A DNA stretch of 64,000 nt from Bathynomus jamesi (taxonomy: Eukaryota; Arthropoda; Malacostraca; Isopoda; Cirolanidae): positions 372,001 to 436,000 of the forward strand of contig JAJOZX010001003.1 in the NCBI GenBank assembly GCA_023014485.1, written 5' to 3'. Below the pieces are notes generated by a model that was not told the origin of the DNA, did not search any database, and saw only the letters and a program-made list of their open reading frames with translations. Of the stretch, positions 41,667-51,026 are shown piece by piece. Positions within the stretch are counted from its first letter, which is position 1. Every line of letters starts with the position of its first letter. The translations under genes and the position numbers were made by a program.

Positions 41667-41810
41667 CAGTTTTCTGCTCAAAAGGCTCTTTCTAATTTTA
41701 AAATTGATTATTCAAGGAAAGAAGATGTTGACTTCTATTTTGCGGCAACAGTTGATGATATTTATGATATTCCCAAAGTTGTTATAATCTCTAATATTTT
41801 CCTCGACTGA
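41667..41810 (+). pseudogene. Downstream piece of a gene split by LINE copy 2
   Basis: The 48-codon open frame begins at the exact LINE boundary ('QFSAQKALSNFKIDYSRKED…') and ends in a stop at 41808-41810. Its composition (charged, aromatic) looks coding. Link to 37788-38099 is by position only. Confidence 0.3.
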
Positions 41811-41899
41811 TGCAAATTGCGGTTTGGTCTTTTGTAATGATACCTTTACATCTTAATGCTCCACATATATTCTCTAAAATGTGACCAACTAAATTATCA

Positions 41900-42181
41900 G
41901 TGAGTCTTGTTGATGAATGGTGTGACAAGCGGTATTATGTGATGTTGCATCATACCGAGTACTCGTACCCTGCTGCTGAGAATGTAAATTTTGTCATAAT
42001 GGAGACTCTGAAGTCTTTTTACCACTACTTTAATATATATTATGACGAGGTTTGTAGTGAGGTTGTGGATAAAGGTTTGCATGAGTTTTTAATAGAATTT
42101 AGAGACGAGTATTGTCTGCTAAGCAACAAAGAAAAATATGGGCACATATTTCTTTCAAATAGTGCGCCGGAGTGTGAATAA
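41900..42181 (+). CDS. Unrecognised ORF in right part of Polinton
   Basis: 93 codons with an aromatic and acidic composition ('KSFYHYFNIYYDEVCSEVVD', 'LHEFLIEFRDEYCLLSNKEK'). No known domain. Same strand as polymerase B. Probably an accessory gene or fragment. Confidence 0.35.
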   Translation: MSLVDEWCDKRYYVMLHHTEYSYPAAENVNFVIMETLKSFYHYFNIYYDEVCSEVVDKGLHEFLIEFRDEYCLLSNKEKYGHIFLSNSAPECE

Positions 42182-42691
42182 AATGTGTTTAGTTCGTGAA
42201 AATCCATCTGAACGAAAATGTCTGGTGCGCATTCTGATTCTGGGGAGTGGAAGTGATAAAACATTAAAACCGATATTACTTCATGTATCGCAGATGGAAA
42301 AATTCTTAAAACACCTACCCAGTATAATGGGAAGCAGGTATTCACATGATTCACATTGGAACAACACCGTACACAATTCATCAGCTTATGGTGTGACTCA
42401 CTCCTTCACACCTCCCGTCGAGCCGATCCGCCCACCTATGGCTCATAGTCATCTCAGAGCTTGAACCGACTGAACGTGCCCTCCTCACAATAGAATACGA
42501 TGGAGCTTCCTTTGAACAGCATTCTCAATGCCGTGTACAATGTGTCCGTGACGAAGTCATTGCGCGTGTTCAGGCGTAAAACCGGTACCATTAACTATGT
42601 ACTTGAAACGACTTGTAGACAAACAAACTCTGGTAAACGGAATGTTGTTTATTTAAGTGTTCAGATGAATAGGTGTCTTCGTGGTAGTTGA
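42182..42691 (+). other. Short overlapping ORFs, unassigned
   Basis: Frames 42138-42464 and 42500-42691 are open, but neither shows a recognisable motif. The segment reading 'TERALLTIEYDGASFEQHSQ' in a third frame near 42470-42535 may be part of the same broken gene as 42688-43227. Confidence 0.25.
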
Positions 42692-43227
42692 GAAGTGGTG
42701 AGGATCGTTATAAAATACCTGCAGGTGTAGGTAAAAGACGAGAACAGATTAGTGATACCCACTCATATGCCATTGTTTGTACGTTGTGTATAAATAGCGA
42801 GCAGCCATGCATTGATATACGACTGATGTGGAAGAATGCGTCTAATAATAACGTTCTTATCCCTACGCGAAACCGATTCATCCTCGACAGAATGTTTGAA
42901 ATCGTCGGTTTCCGCAAGCTGAAGCCTATATTAGACGCGCGAGTTACGGATATGCTTTATTTTGATACGGTTCTTGAATACGCATACACAGCTCTGCTTG
43001 ACGGGTTTACCGAGTGTAGTACTGAACAAGGCGAGAATGGTCTGGAACTGGATGCTTATTTAAAAGGTTTAGATTCTTCGAAATATCATGAACTTTGGTA
43101 CAAAGGACTTGAGCGGTACAGGGCAGAGCTCGCCTACACCGTTCACCCTGAAGAATTGTTTCTTTATATAATGAACAGCTGTCGTTACGACTTAGAAGAT
43201 TATTTCAACTGCCGCTCTGCACTGTGA
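42688..43227 (+). CDS. Unrecognised 179-codon ORF at right end of Polinton
   Basis: The product contains 'SYAIVCTLCINSEQPCIDIR', 'RNRFILDRMFEIVGFRKLKP' and a helical, acidic C-terminal half ('YLKGLDSSKYHELWYKGLER', 'LFLYIMNSCRYDLEDYFNCR'). One uninterrupted frame, strongly coding-like composition. The start is uncertain because the first ~15 codons may be 3' sequence of a preceding frame. No family recognised; position suggests a Polinton accessory gene. Confidence 0.45.
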   Translation: MRSGEDRYKIPAGVGKRREQISDTHSYAIVCTLCINSEQPCIDIRLMWKNASNNNVLIPTRNRFILDRMFEIVGFRKLKPILDARVTDMLYFDTVLEYAYTALLDGFTECSTEQGENGLELDAYLKGLDSSKYHELWYKGLERYRAELAYTVHPEELFLYIMNSCRYDLEDYFNCRSAL

Positions 43228-43600
43228 AGAAGAGTTCACGACTGAAAAGCTCGGATCGGTAAGAATAAACCATCGATTGGAAAGGAGTGTTTATAAACTT
43301 GAATTTAATAATGATGTTGTGGCTAACGACGTCCTCTTTGTGCGTGTTTTTCATTGTATTCTGTGTTTAAAGATAACTTGTCAACCGAATGTAAAGTGGG
43401 CACAAAAATAGTATTGAACGATATGAAGGCCCTTTACATCTAGTAGAGGCATCCCTATAACTTGTGCGGTGAAATAATGTTAAATCGCATTTATTGTGTA
43501 GTGCAAAGCAATAATGATGTAACTATAGACTCGATCACGTGCGAGTTTAATATTTTAGTTAAACGCAGTAGAACATAAAGTGTATGTATTTTGATGTTTA
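43228..43600. other. No gene; possible Polinton right terminal region
   Basis: No open frame or clear inverted-repeat partner to the left side was found by eye. Confidence 0.35.
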
Positions 43601-43730
43601 TATATGATTTTTTTTTATATATATATATATATATATATATTCTCCGTTCAACTTGTGTATGTCTTATACTATTATTATTTTTATTATATATATTTTATTA
43701 TATATATATATTATATATATATATATATAT

Positions 43731-43772
<42 letters not shown>

Positions 43773-43860
43773 TCCGTTCAACTTGTGTATGTCTTATACT
43801 ATTATTATTTTTATTATATATATTTTATTATATATATATTATTATATATATATATTTTAT

Positions 43861-43910
<50 letters not shown>

Positions 43911-43912
43911 TT
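43601..43912. repeat. Tandemly duplicated TA-rich block
   Basis: A ~130-bp block with 'TTCTCCGTTCAACTTGTGTA' and 'TGTCTTATACTATTATTATT' is present at 43640 and 43770, each followed by long TA and TTA runs. A third, truncated unit starts 'TTCTTCGTTTAAACTGCG' at 43909. Confidence 0.88.
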
Positions 43913-43949
43913 CGTTTAAACTGCGTATGGAATGAATTATTTTGATTGT

Positions 43950-44290
43950 GTATTTGTTTTCTATATATTTCATGAAATTAATTCCAATAATTCGTCTAAA
44001 TAAACAGAATGATGAAATGGTGTTATGTAATTCTTTTGGTTGTATGTATGAACGATATTATTTAATTAAATAAATATATGTATGTGTATACCAAATGGCA
44101 GGTTATGCCTTCTAAACCGACTGGCTGCTGAAGACTTCTAAGCCAACTGTGAAGAATATATGCTTTAATTAAATAGTGCAATCTGGCAACTCAAAAAATA
44201 ATAATGTGCACTTGAACAAACCATTTATCCTTCTAAGCCAACTGGCTGATTAGGACCTTCTAACCAAGTGCAAAGACCAAGAGCTTTATT
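43950..44290. other. No gene
   Basis: AT-rich; short repeats of 'CTTCTAA(G/A)CC(A/G)ACTGGCTG' near 44110 and 44235. Confidence 0.4.
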
Positions 44291-44663
44291 ATGCGTCTGG
44301 CGGAGCCAGGCGAACGATGGTCTCTCTCTCTCTCTCCCTTCTCTCTCTCTTAGGTTAGGTTGATCCTAGCTTGTGGCAGCTGGGGGGATTCCACCTTGCT
44401 TCTTTTTTCTTTTTTTTTTGCACCCTCGGGGGTGGGGGTCGAAACAAAGGGGGAAGGGGAAGAGGTCTTGCAACAAGGGGGAAGGGACGGGGTTCTTGCA
44501 ACATTGATCAATATTTTCAATATTGCAATTGCACTCTCCCATTTTCCGCCCATGCTACTACCTTACTCGCACAATCCTTTTTTCTTAATAAATTCTCACA
44601 TAAGATGAATCGAACAGAAAAATTGCTTAAAACATTGTAAAATAAATGTTGAAATTGGAAATA

Positions 44664-44716
<53 letters not shown>

Positions 44717-45085
44717 CTTCATACTGACTGAACTGACTTCTGTTTCAAAGTGTAGGACAGAATACGAGTTTATCTTTTTGAATTATCTCTGTTACCAACT
44801 TCGTAATAAGACACGACAATATTTAACAAAAAATATGCAGATTCGTACAAACCACGCAAAAGAACGTTCTGTTCAATCCATCTATCTATTTATGTTAATA
44901 AAATAAAGTACCGGTAAGAGAGTTTTCCGAATAGTATCTTTATATTTTAAATTATACAGTAAAATAATCTTTTGAAAATCCCAGCAAAGATCGAGAAATT
45001 CACTCAGAACAAACTTTTCGTGCAAAAGTACATGATGGATATTTGTAAATTGTATGAAAAAAAAAATCTGGTAGCTCTCTAGATA
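44290..45085 (+). repeat. Interspersed repeat copy B (empty site for the mariner at 14851)
   Basis: A CT-rich and G-rich left arm (44320-44575) leads into sequence matching copy A (14591-14850 / 16200-16330). At 44947-44965 it reads through 'AAATTATACAGTAAAATAATC' where copy A holds the mariner. A TA microsatellite (44667-44710) interrupts it at 'GGAAATACCAATA'. Confidence 0.85.
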
Positions 45086-45397
45086 CCTTTTCCAGTTAAA
45101 ATATTATCATGAAAGATTGATTCGTTGAATGAAAAGGCCTTTATTTAAATAAAATAATAATATAGTATAGTGTATTGACTATTCTTACACAGTTTTAAAA
45201 TGAAATAAATAATTGTGAAACAGGCCTAAGTATTTTAGTGAGCATTAAACAAGGTATACATGTATTTTTCTTTTGTTCGCTCAAGCTCGGCAGATCAGTT
45301 TAACTTCAGGGACAAACATTATTTACCCCAAACAAACAAGATTGCGGCAACAAACACTTCTGATAACTATATATATATTTTTAATTGGGTTGTTTAA
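45086..45397. other. No gene
   Basis: AT-rich spacer; nothing recognised. Confidence 0.4.
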
Positions 45398-46184
45398 CGT
45401 TCTTCGCAACATCTAAGGTCATATGACGGAGGGGACCTACACTGTAGGGTGGATCGATTTTACATTTTTTTCGATTTCCATATTCTAATAGAGACAAAGA
45501 CTTGCGCATGCATGAGAAAATAGCCTCTGCAAAATCGTAGCTTAATAGGTAATCATCTTCTGCCCCCGGCAGAGCGATGAAAATCATATTTTAGTAGTCA
45601 AAAACGTATTTTTAAACCCTAGCCTAGAGTCATAAAATTTTGCGTGTGTGTTATTTCATGCCTAAGCAACGATATAAATACTATGGGAAATATATAATGC
45701 ATTATTTAAGACAAAGAGCCGATCTGAAAATATGTATATTATACATATTTTCAGATCGGCTCTTTGTCTTAAATAATGCATTATATATTTCCCATAGCAT
45801 TTATATCGTTGCTTAGGCATGAAATAACACACACGCAAAATTTTATGACCCTAGGCTAGGGCTTAAAAATACGTTTTTGACTACTAAAATATGATTTTCA
45901 TCGCTCTGCCGGGGCAGAAGATGATTACCTATTAAGCTAAGATTTTGCAGAGGCTATTTTCTCATGCATGCGCAAGTTTTTTGTCTCTATTAGAATATGG
46001 AAATCGAAAAAAATGTAAAATCGATCCACCCTAAGTCCTACAGCTTTACGTGGGATCCAAACCACGGGTCGCTACATAATCTGAGAGCAGAGGGCGGTCT
46101 CCCATCCAACTACTACCTAGACCCAATGTCGCTTAACTTCGCTGATTTCCGGGAAGCGGTGTTACGATATTGGCCACGACGTAG

Positions 46185-46187
<3 letters not shown>
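45398..46187 (-). repeat. 5S-rRNA-derived SINE copy 2, split by a palindromic element
   Basis: On the minus strand, from 46187, 'GCGAAGTTAAGCGACATTGG' and 'GTAGTTGGATGGGAGACCGC' give the 5S internal promoter, followed by the tail 'GATTATGTAGCGACCCGTGG' and 'GGATCCCACGTAAAGCTGTA'. The rest of the tail ('CCCCTCCGTCATATGACCTT', 'AGATGTTGCGAAGAACG') lies at 45398-45441. Between them sits the palindrome at 45442-46034. Confidence 0.8.
45442..46034. mobile_element. Near-perfect 593-bp palindrome inserted in the SINE, ~8-bp duplication
   Basis: Arms of about 295 bp meet near 45740 ('GAAAATATGTATATTATACATATTTTC'). They start TAGGGTGGATCGATTTTAC on both sides and differ at only a few positions (for example CCCCCGGC/CCGGGGC). 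The SINE target is duplicated as GACCTACA (45434-45441) and GTCCTACA (46035-46042), 7 of 8 bases equal. No protein. Best described as a foldback MITE. Confidence 0.8.

Positions 46188-46238
<51 letters not shown>
46188..46238. repeat. (TA)n microsatellite
   Basis: TA run that directly abuts the mariner terminus at 46239. Confidence 0.95.
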
Positions 46239-46241
<3 letters not shown>

Positions 46242-47142
46242 CGTCCCAAAAAAATGTATACACACTTTAACAGCTGATAGCTCAATTGATGTTTCTTTCT
46301 TTCCAAGTTAAACCCATTAGAATTAATAATGGCAGTCAGACTAAGCTTTGAACAAAGGAAATTCATTCTAAAATGCTACTGGAAGTGTGAAAACGCAGTT
46401 GAAGTGCAAAGACAGTTTAGGAGGGAGTTTCAAACAGATCCACCAACGCGACTTACCATCACTCGAATTAGAGATACGTTTGAAGCCGATGGAACTGTTC
46501 AGAATGTCCACAAGAAGCGTTCCGGAAGACCACGGACATCGACAAGCCCCACAAAGCAAGAAAGAGTACTGGAAACGTATCACCAAAGTCCAAGAAAATC
46601 TGTGCGGCAAGCGAGTCGTGAGGTAGGAATTTCAGAATCGTCTATCCAACGCATTTTGAAGCGCTGTCAATGGAAAAGTTACATTCCAAGATTAGTCCAT
46701 GCTATTAATGAAGATGATGATCCGGACCGAAGAGTGGAGTATTGCGAGTGGTACTTGGCACGATGTGGATGTGGATTGGACGAAGGGGTTTCGTAGAATA
46801 CCCTCCGCGTTCACCAGACCTCACACACTAGACTTTTTTTTGGGGATACTTAAAAGACAAAGTCTACGCTATAAAACCTGCAATAGTCGCTGAATTGTGA
46901 GCAGCCATTGAACGAGAATGCACACAAATACCAAACGAAATGTTTCGTGATGTTTGCGATTCCATTGCTTCGCGTTATCAGCAGTGCCTGGACCAGAACG
47001 GACGTCAGTTTGAAAACAGGCGTTGACAAAACAATTAAATAATGTCTGTAGATTCTATTACATTTTGAAAATGAAATGTATTTTAATAAACACTGCCTTT
47101 ATAATTATTTAAAGTGTGTATACATTTTTTTGGGACGCCCTG
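46239..47142 (+). mobile_element. Internally deleted Tc1/mariner-type element, copy 1
   Basis: Termini GGGCGTCCCAAAAAAATGTA (left, two bases short) and TACATTTTTTTGGGACGCCCTG (right), with TA flanks. Same family and same internal deletion as 60846-61744. Confidence 0.88.
46329..47036 (+). pseudogene. Transposase with catalytic core deleted, copy 1
   Basis: 155 codons: HTH region ('[20 protein letters not shown]', '[20 protein letters not shown]', 'IPRLVHAI'), then the frame runs through '[14 protein letters not shown]' to a stop. The segment that should hold the first two aspartates is absent. The C-terminal part follows in another frame ('YPPRSPDLT.LDFF', 'AAIERECTQIPNEMFRD'), here with extra single-base defects compared with copy 2. 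Cannot be active. Confidence 0.88.
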
Positions 47143-47147
47143 TAATA

Positions 47148-47198
<51 letters not shown>

Positions 47199-47375
47199 CA
47201 AAACTCAAGTAGGTATTAACTTACAGTGGATAAATATTTTATAACTCATCAAAATGCGTTTATATCATAAATATACCCTATACTGTAAATATACTAGTAT
47301 AATATGCGTCCTCTATACATGTAGCGGAGTATTTTGTCGTTGCAGCTTAGGTGAGGTTTTTGCTTTACCGTTTCT
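47143..47375. other. (TA)n and AT-rich spacer
   Basis: TA run to about 47196, then unclassified sequence that continues after the next element at 48418. Confidence 0.5.
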
Positions 47376-48417
47376 CAGGCACGTGCACAGGGGGGGGGGC
47401 TTGGGGTGCTTGAGCCCCTGCCCTTTTTCTTCTTCATATTAAAAGTGCCCTTTTAGTCAAAATTCATAAATATATTGATTCGACATAAATTTGAATTAAT
47501 TAGTTATATTTTTATTTAGTTACTGCTACTTCAACAGATTTTCAAAACTGGAATTACTTTGATCTATGATTTTTTATTAGAATAATAAACTTAACATACC
47601 GTTACTATTATTTTGTCAATCAGGGAGGGCGTCCCTAGTGGTAACACTGACTGCAGCTGTTCACTGTTGATTGCGTCTCTCGGGTATGTGGGTGTATTGT
47701 TTACTGTTTGTTTATTTTACGTTAACCTAAGCTAACTAGTGATTTCTCACTGATAATTATGGTAAGTTGGAATCCAAAGCAGTGTGACATTACTCCAAAA
47801 AATATTGTATGACATTACTCGTAAAGTTGGTAAAAACGTCCACGTCCCCTACTTAGTCTTAGGCCTACTAGGCTAGGCCCATCAGTACACCAGTGTGTCA
47901 AACGATGGATTTTGGGTTTTAGTACTGGCATGAATTTCATTAAATTAATAAATTATTTATTAAACAACATATCATAACCTTTTCATTTTTAATATGAAAT
48001 TGATTTTTAAAAACAATACAATTTTCATTAAAAGTGAATAAAAATACCTAGATTATTTATTATAAAACGATGCAATTTTTCCGCAAGGACGACAATTACG
48101 GTAGATCCTTCTGCCCTTTATCCTGCTGATTGATACTTATAAAAGTTATAAGTAAAGTAACTATTTAGAAATTGCATGCTATTAAATATTGTGAATTTGG
48201 TTAACAAAACCTTAATTAGGTCTACTGCCTAGATTAGATTAGATTAGGCCTAAGATAATAAAAGTGAAGGGAAATATATTTTAATTTTAAAATTTTTCTT
48301 TGTGTGTATACATATATATAGCATATATGGCATTGCGGATTTCATTTTTAAAAATGTTAGGGGAGTGCCCTTTTTCAACTGAGCCCCTGCCCTTCTGAAA
48401 GTCTGTGCACGTCACTG
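47376..48417. mobile_element. Non-autonomous hAT element with perfect 8-bp duplication
   Basis: Ends CAGGCACGTGCACAG (47376-47390) and CTGTGCACGTCACTG (48403-48417) are inverted repeats with two mismatches, of the form typical of hAT elements. CCGTTTCT is duplicated exactly at 47368-47375 and 48418-48425. Subterminal 'GAGCCCCTGCCCTTTTT' and 'GAGCCCCTGCCCTTCTG' occur in the same orientation. The 1042-bp interior is AT-rich and shows no transposase. Confidence 0.88.
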
Positions 48418-48425
48418 CCGTTTCT

Positions 48426-48649
48426 GTACCCTCATGTATGGCATTTTGTCGTTTCAACTTCGGCTTTCCGCAGGTTGTCTTGTGGTATTTTAGGTGAGAG
48501 CAGTTTCTTGGCCACAAATTTGCAAACGTTGCACATGTACACCCTTTTATTCTTTGGCGTAACAGCCACATGTCCAGTTGTGTGTTGTGTTTTGTTTTGT
48601 GACGCCCACTTACACATTTTATTTTTTTAGGTGATTTACATCTACCCAT
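48426..48649 (-). other. Minus-strand open frame, unassigned
   Basis: A Cys/Lys-rich product ('CTCATFANLWPRNCSHLKYH') is open here, but on the strand opposite the neighbouring gene family, whose N-terminal zinc-binding region starts at about 48650. It may be a shadow. Confidence 0.2.
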
Positions 48650-50308
48650 TCATCGATCATCACGCCTCGAAAGTGTAAAAATCACCCCAACAATTTGTTA
48701 TGTGTGCGGCTCGTTCGCGACTAAATCACAACGGCGTACAATCACGATGGATCTTCGGAAAACTTATACTCCGGCCGTCCACTAGGCGACCAAGATAAGG
48801 CGTGAGCGCCACATGTTATCTGTACCGCTTATTCGAAAGGATTACGTGACTGGTTGAACCAAAAGAAAAAGTCGATGCCGTTCGCTATACCCATGATATA
48901 GAGGGAGCCGAGAGACCATCATGGCGATTGTTACTTTTGCAATGTTAACATAACTGGATTCTCCTTGAAGAACAAGCATAACATCGTTTATGCGAACGTA
49001 GACTCCGCGATCAGACCGATCCCTCACGATGACACGATGCCGATTCCGTTACCTCCACAGCATGGACTCGATTTTTTAGAAGACGAAAGGGAATCCGACG
49101 AAGGTGCGATTGGCGGAGATGCGGGACCTTCGGCATATCTTGACTACACAGCTGACGAAGAGCAATCGGAGCCGGAGAGGCTTACCCAAAACGAGTTGAA
49201 TAACCTCATTAGAGACCTAGCCCTCTCCAAAGAGAAATCAGAACTTCTCTCCTCAAGACTCAAGCAGAAACACTTACTTGAGAAGAACGTCCGAGTATGT
49301 CACTATCGAAAACGAAACCATGAATTGGCGACATTCTTCACAGTAGACGGTCCGTTCTGCTATTGTCATGATATCAATGGACTTTTCGAGAACTTGTCAC
49401 AAGTACACACACCATCTGAGTGACGCCTCTTCATTGATTCCTTACAGCGAAGCTTGAAAGCGGTTCTCCTGCATAACGGGAACTTAAAACCATCCATCCC
49501 GATCGCCCACTCCACTCATCTAAAGGAGACGTACGATAACATGAAAATACTACTCGAAGCAATCCAATACAGTACTCATCAATGGAATATCTGTGGTGAT
49601 CTCAAAGTCATTGGTATATTAATGGGCACGCAAGGAGGGTTCACGAAATACTGTTGTTTCCTATGCCTGTGGGACAGTCGTGCTACCGCGGATCATTACG
49701 TCAGACGTGACTGGCATCAAAGAAGCACATACGAGCCAGGAATGGGCAGTGTCCAGTGTGTTCCTTTCTACATTAAGCTCGGCTTAATGAAAAATTTTGT
49801 GAAAGCGATGGGAAAGGCGAATTCGAGAGGGTTTCGGTACCTTGTTGAGAAATTTGCAAACATCAGTGCCGCGTAATTGAAGGAGGGACTCTTTGTGGGG
49901 CCCCAAATCAGGGAGGTTCTGCAGGATGAAGGCTTTGAAAAAAGCCTCAATGCATTAGAACTAAAAGCATGGCAGGCTTTCAAATGGATTTGTGGAAACT
50001 TTTTGGGTAACCATAAGTCTCCCGCATACAAAGATGGAGTTCAGAAACTGCTCGAAGCATATCAAGAAATGGGCTGTCGCATGTCCTTCAAATTACATTT
50101 TTTACATTCGCATCTAGATTTCTTTCCCGAAAACCTTGGCGCGGTGAGTGACGAACAGGGGAAACGCTTCCATCAAGATATTCAGTCAATGGAAAATCGC
50201 TACCAACGTTTCTGGAACGAAAGTATGCTGGCAGACAACTGCTGGATGTTGTACCGCGACGATCCGGACAAGGTTTACAAAAGAAAATCGTACTCGCAAC
50301 GCTTTTAG
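48650..50308 (+). pseudogene. Unnamed DDE-like transposon gene family, copy A, two in-frame stops
   Basis: From 48965 to 50308 one frame of 448 codons is interrupted only by TGA (49421-49423, where W is expected before 'RLFIDS') and TAA (49874-49876). Upstream frames to ~48650 add Cys pairs ('CYVCGSF', 'CYFCNVNITG'). Landmarks: 'YANVDSAIRPIPH', 'LTQNELNNLIRDLALSKEKS', 'RLFIDSLQRSLKAVLLHNGN', 'WNICGDLKVIGILMG', 'YCCFLCLWDSRA', 'PFYIKLGLMKNFVKAM', 'LHFLHSHLDFFPENLGAVSD', 'QGKRFHQDIQSMENRYQRFW'. I recall this as a multicopy arthropod family of unknown function. FIDS, CGDLK and SDEQG could supply a D-D-E triad (inference). Confidence 0.65.
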
Positions 50309-51026
50309 GTTGGTGTACATTTCTTTTTATGAATAAAGTTGTACTTTTGCGATAAATTGTGCTGAAATTAACACCAGTCATATTTCGATAACTAGATGTG
50401 CTAGATGAAAACTGAAAACAGATTTTGAATCAACGTACAAAACTGTATATACTGTGTATACATGTTTGATGAGAGGAAAAAATTCGATTTTGTCGACCAA
50501 TGTTTTTCAGAGTGCAAAATATATAATCATCTCGACAAATATTATTTCCTTAGTAATCGATTACGTCAGTGTGAGCTCCGCCTGATTGATTTTCGCTTTA
50601 ATTATAATTAATTGGGATTTATGGGGCACCCTGAATATATATGTATATTATCAACAGCACATTGTTTTAAACCACATATTTGGCAGAATATATTTATCAC
50701 TGGTCACCAAAGTTTTTGTCACAGAGATATTTTTACTTGAACTATGTGTAATTTTTTACGTTGATTACGAAAATGAAAACAGAATTTTTCTATCACCCGC
50801 AGTTTTAGAGTGACACACGAATTTACATTACTTAGGATTTGAGTGAAATAGGAAGGGGGCGGGGTCTGCCCCTTCCTCTTCCTCTGCTTATAAGTTGCTA
50901 CACGTCACTGTTGACTTTCATTTGTCAGTTAGTCATTTGATTTCACTCAGTGAACATCGTGCATTTTATTCGTGATTTTCCTTTAATCATTTTTGTGTCA
51001 TTGCGTTCGTATTGTTTCATGACAGA
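50309..51026. other. No recognised gene
   Basis: Intergenic between the two DDE-like copies. An open frame at 50586-50813 shows no motif. 'GGGGTCTGCCCCTTCC' and 'CTACACGTCACTG' near 50860-50910 faintly resemble a hAT terminus, but no partner was found. Confidence 0.35.

Larger units (their letters stand above)
23457..43230. mobile_element. Degenerate Polinton (Maverick) with nested insertions
   Basis: It has the Polinton hallmark set: adenain-type protease, double-jelly-roll-type major capsid, minor capsid, small basic protein, retroviral-type integrase, FtsK/HerA-type ATPase and protein-primed polymerase B. Genes are divergent from ~33.25-33.3 kb. Inserted inside are LINE copy 1 (25640-29256), a mariner fragment (~36100-36575) and LINE copy 2 (38112-41666). 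After subtracting these, ~12 kb of Polinton remain. I could not find the terminal inverted repeats or the 6-bp duplication; the left boundary is masked by LINE copy 3 and the right one is set only by the last ORF. Confidence 0.85.

Noticed and set aside
43591..43945. Tyr/Ile-rich ORFs of ~110 codons
   Set aside because: They are translations of TA microsatellites.
48426..48649. A zinc-finger gene on the minus strand
   Set aside because: Cys spacing is irregular and the frame runs antisense to the start of the DDE-like gene family and up to the hAT insertion site.
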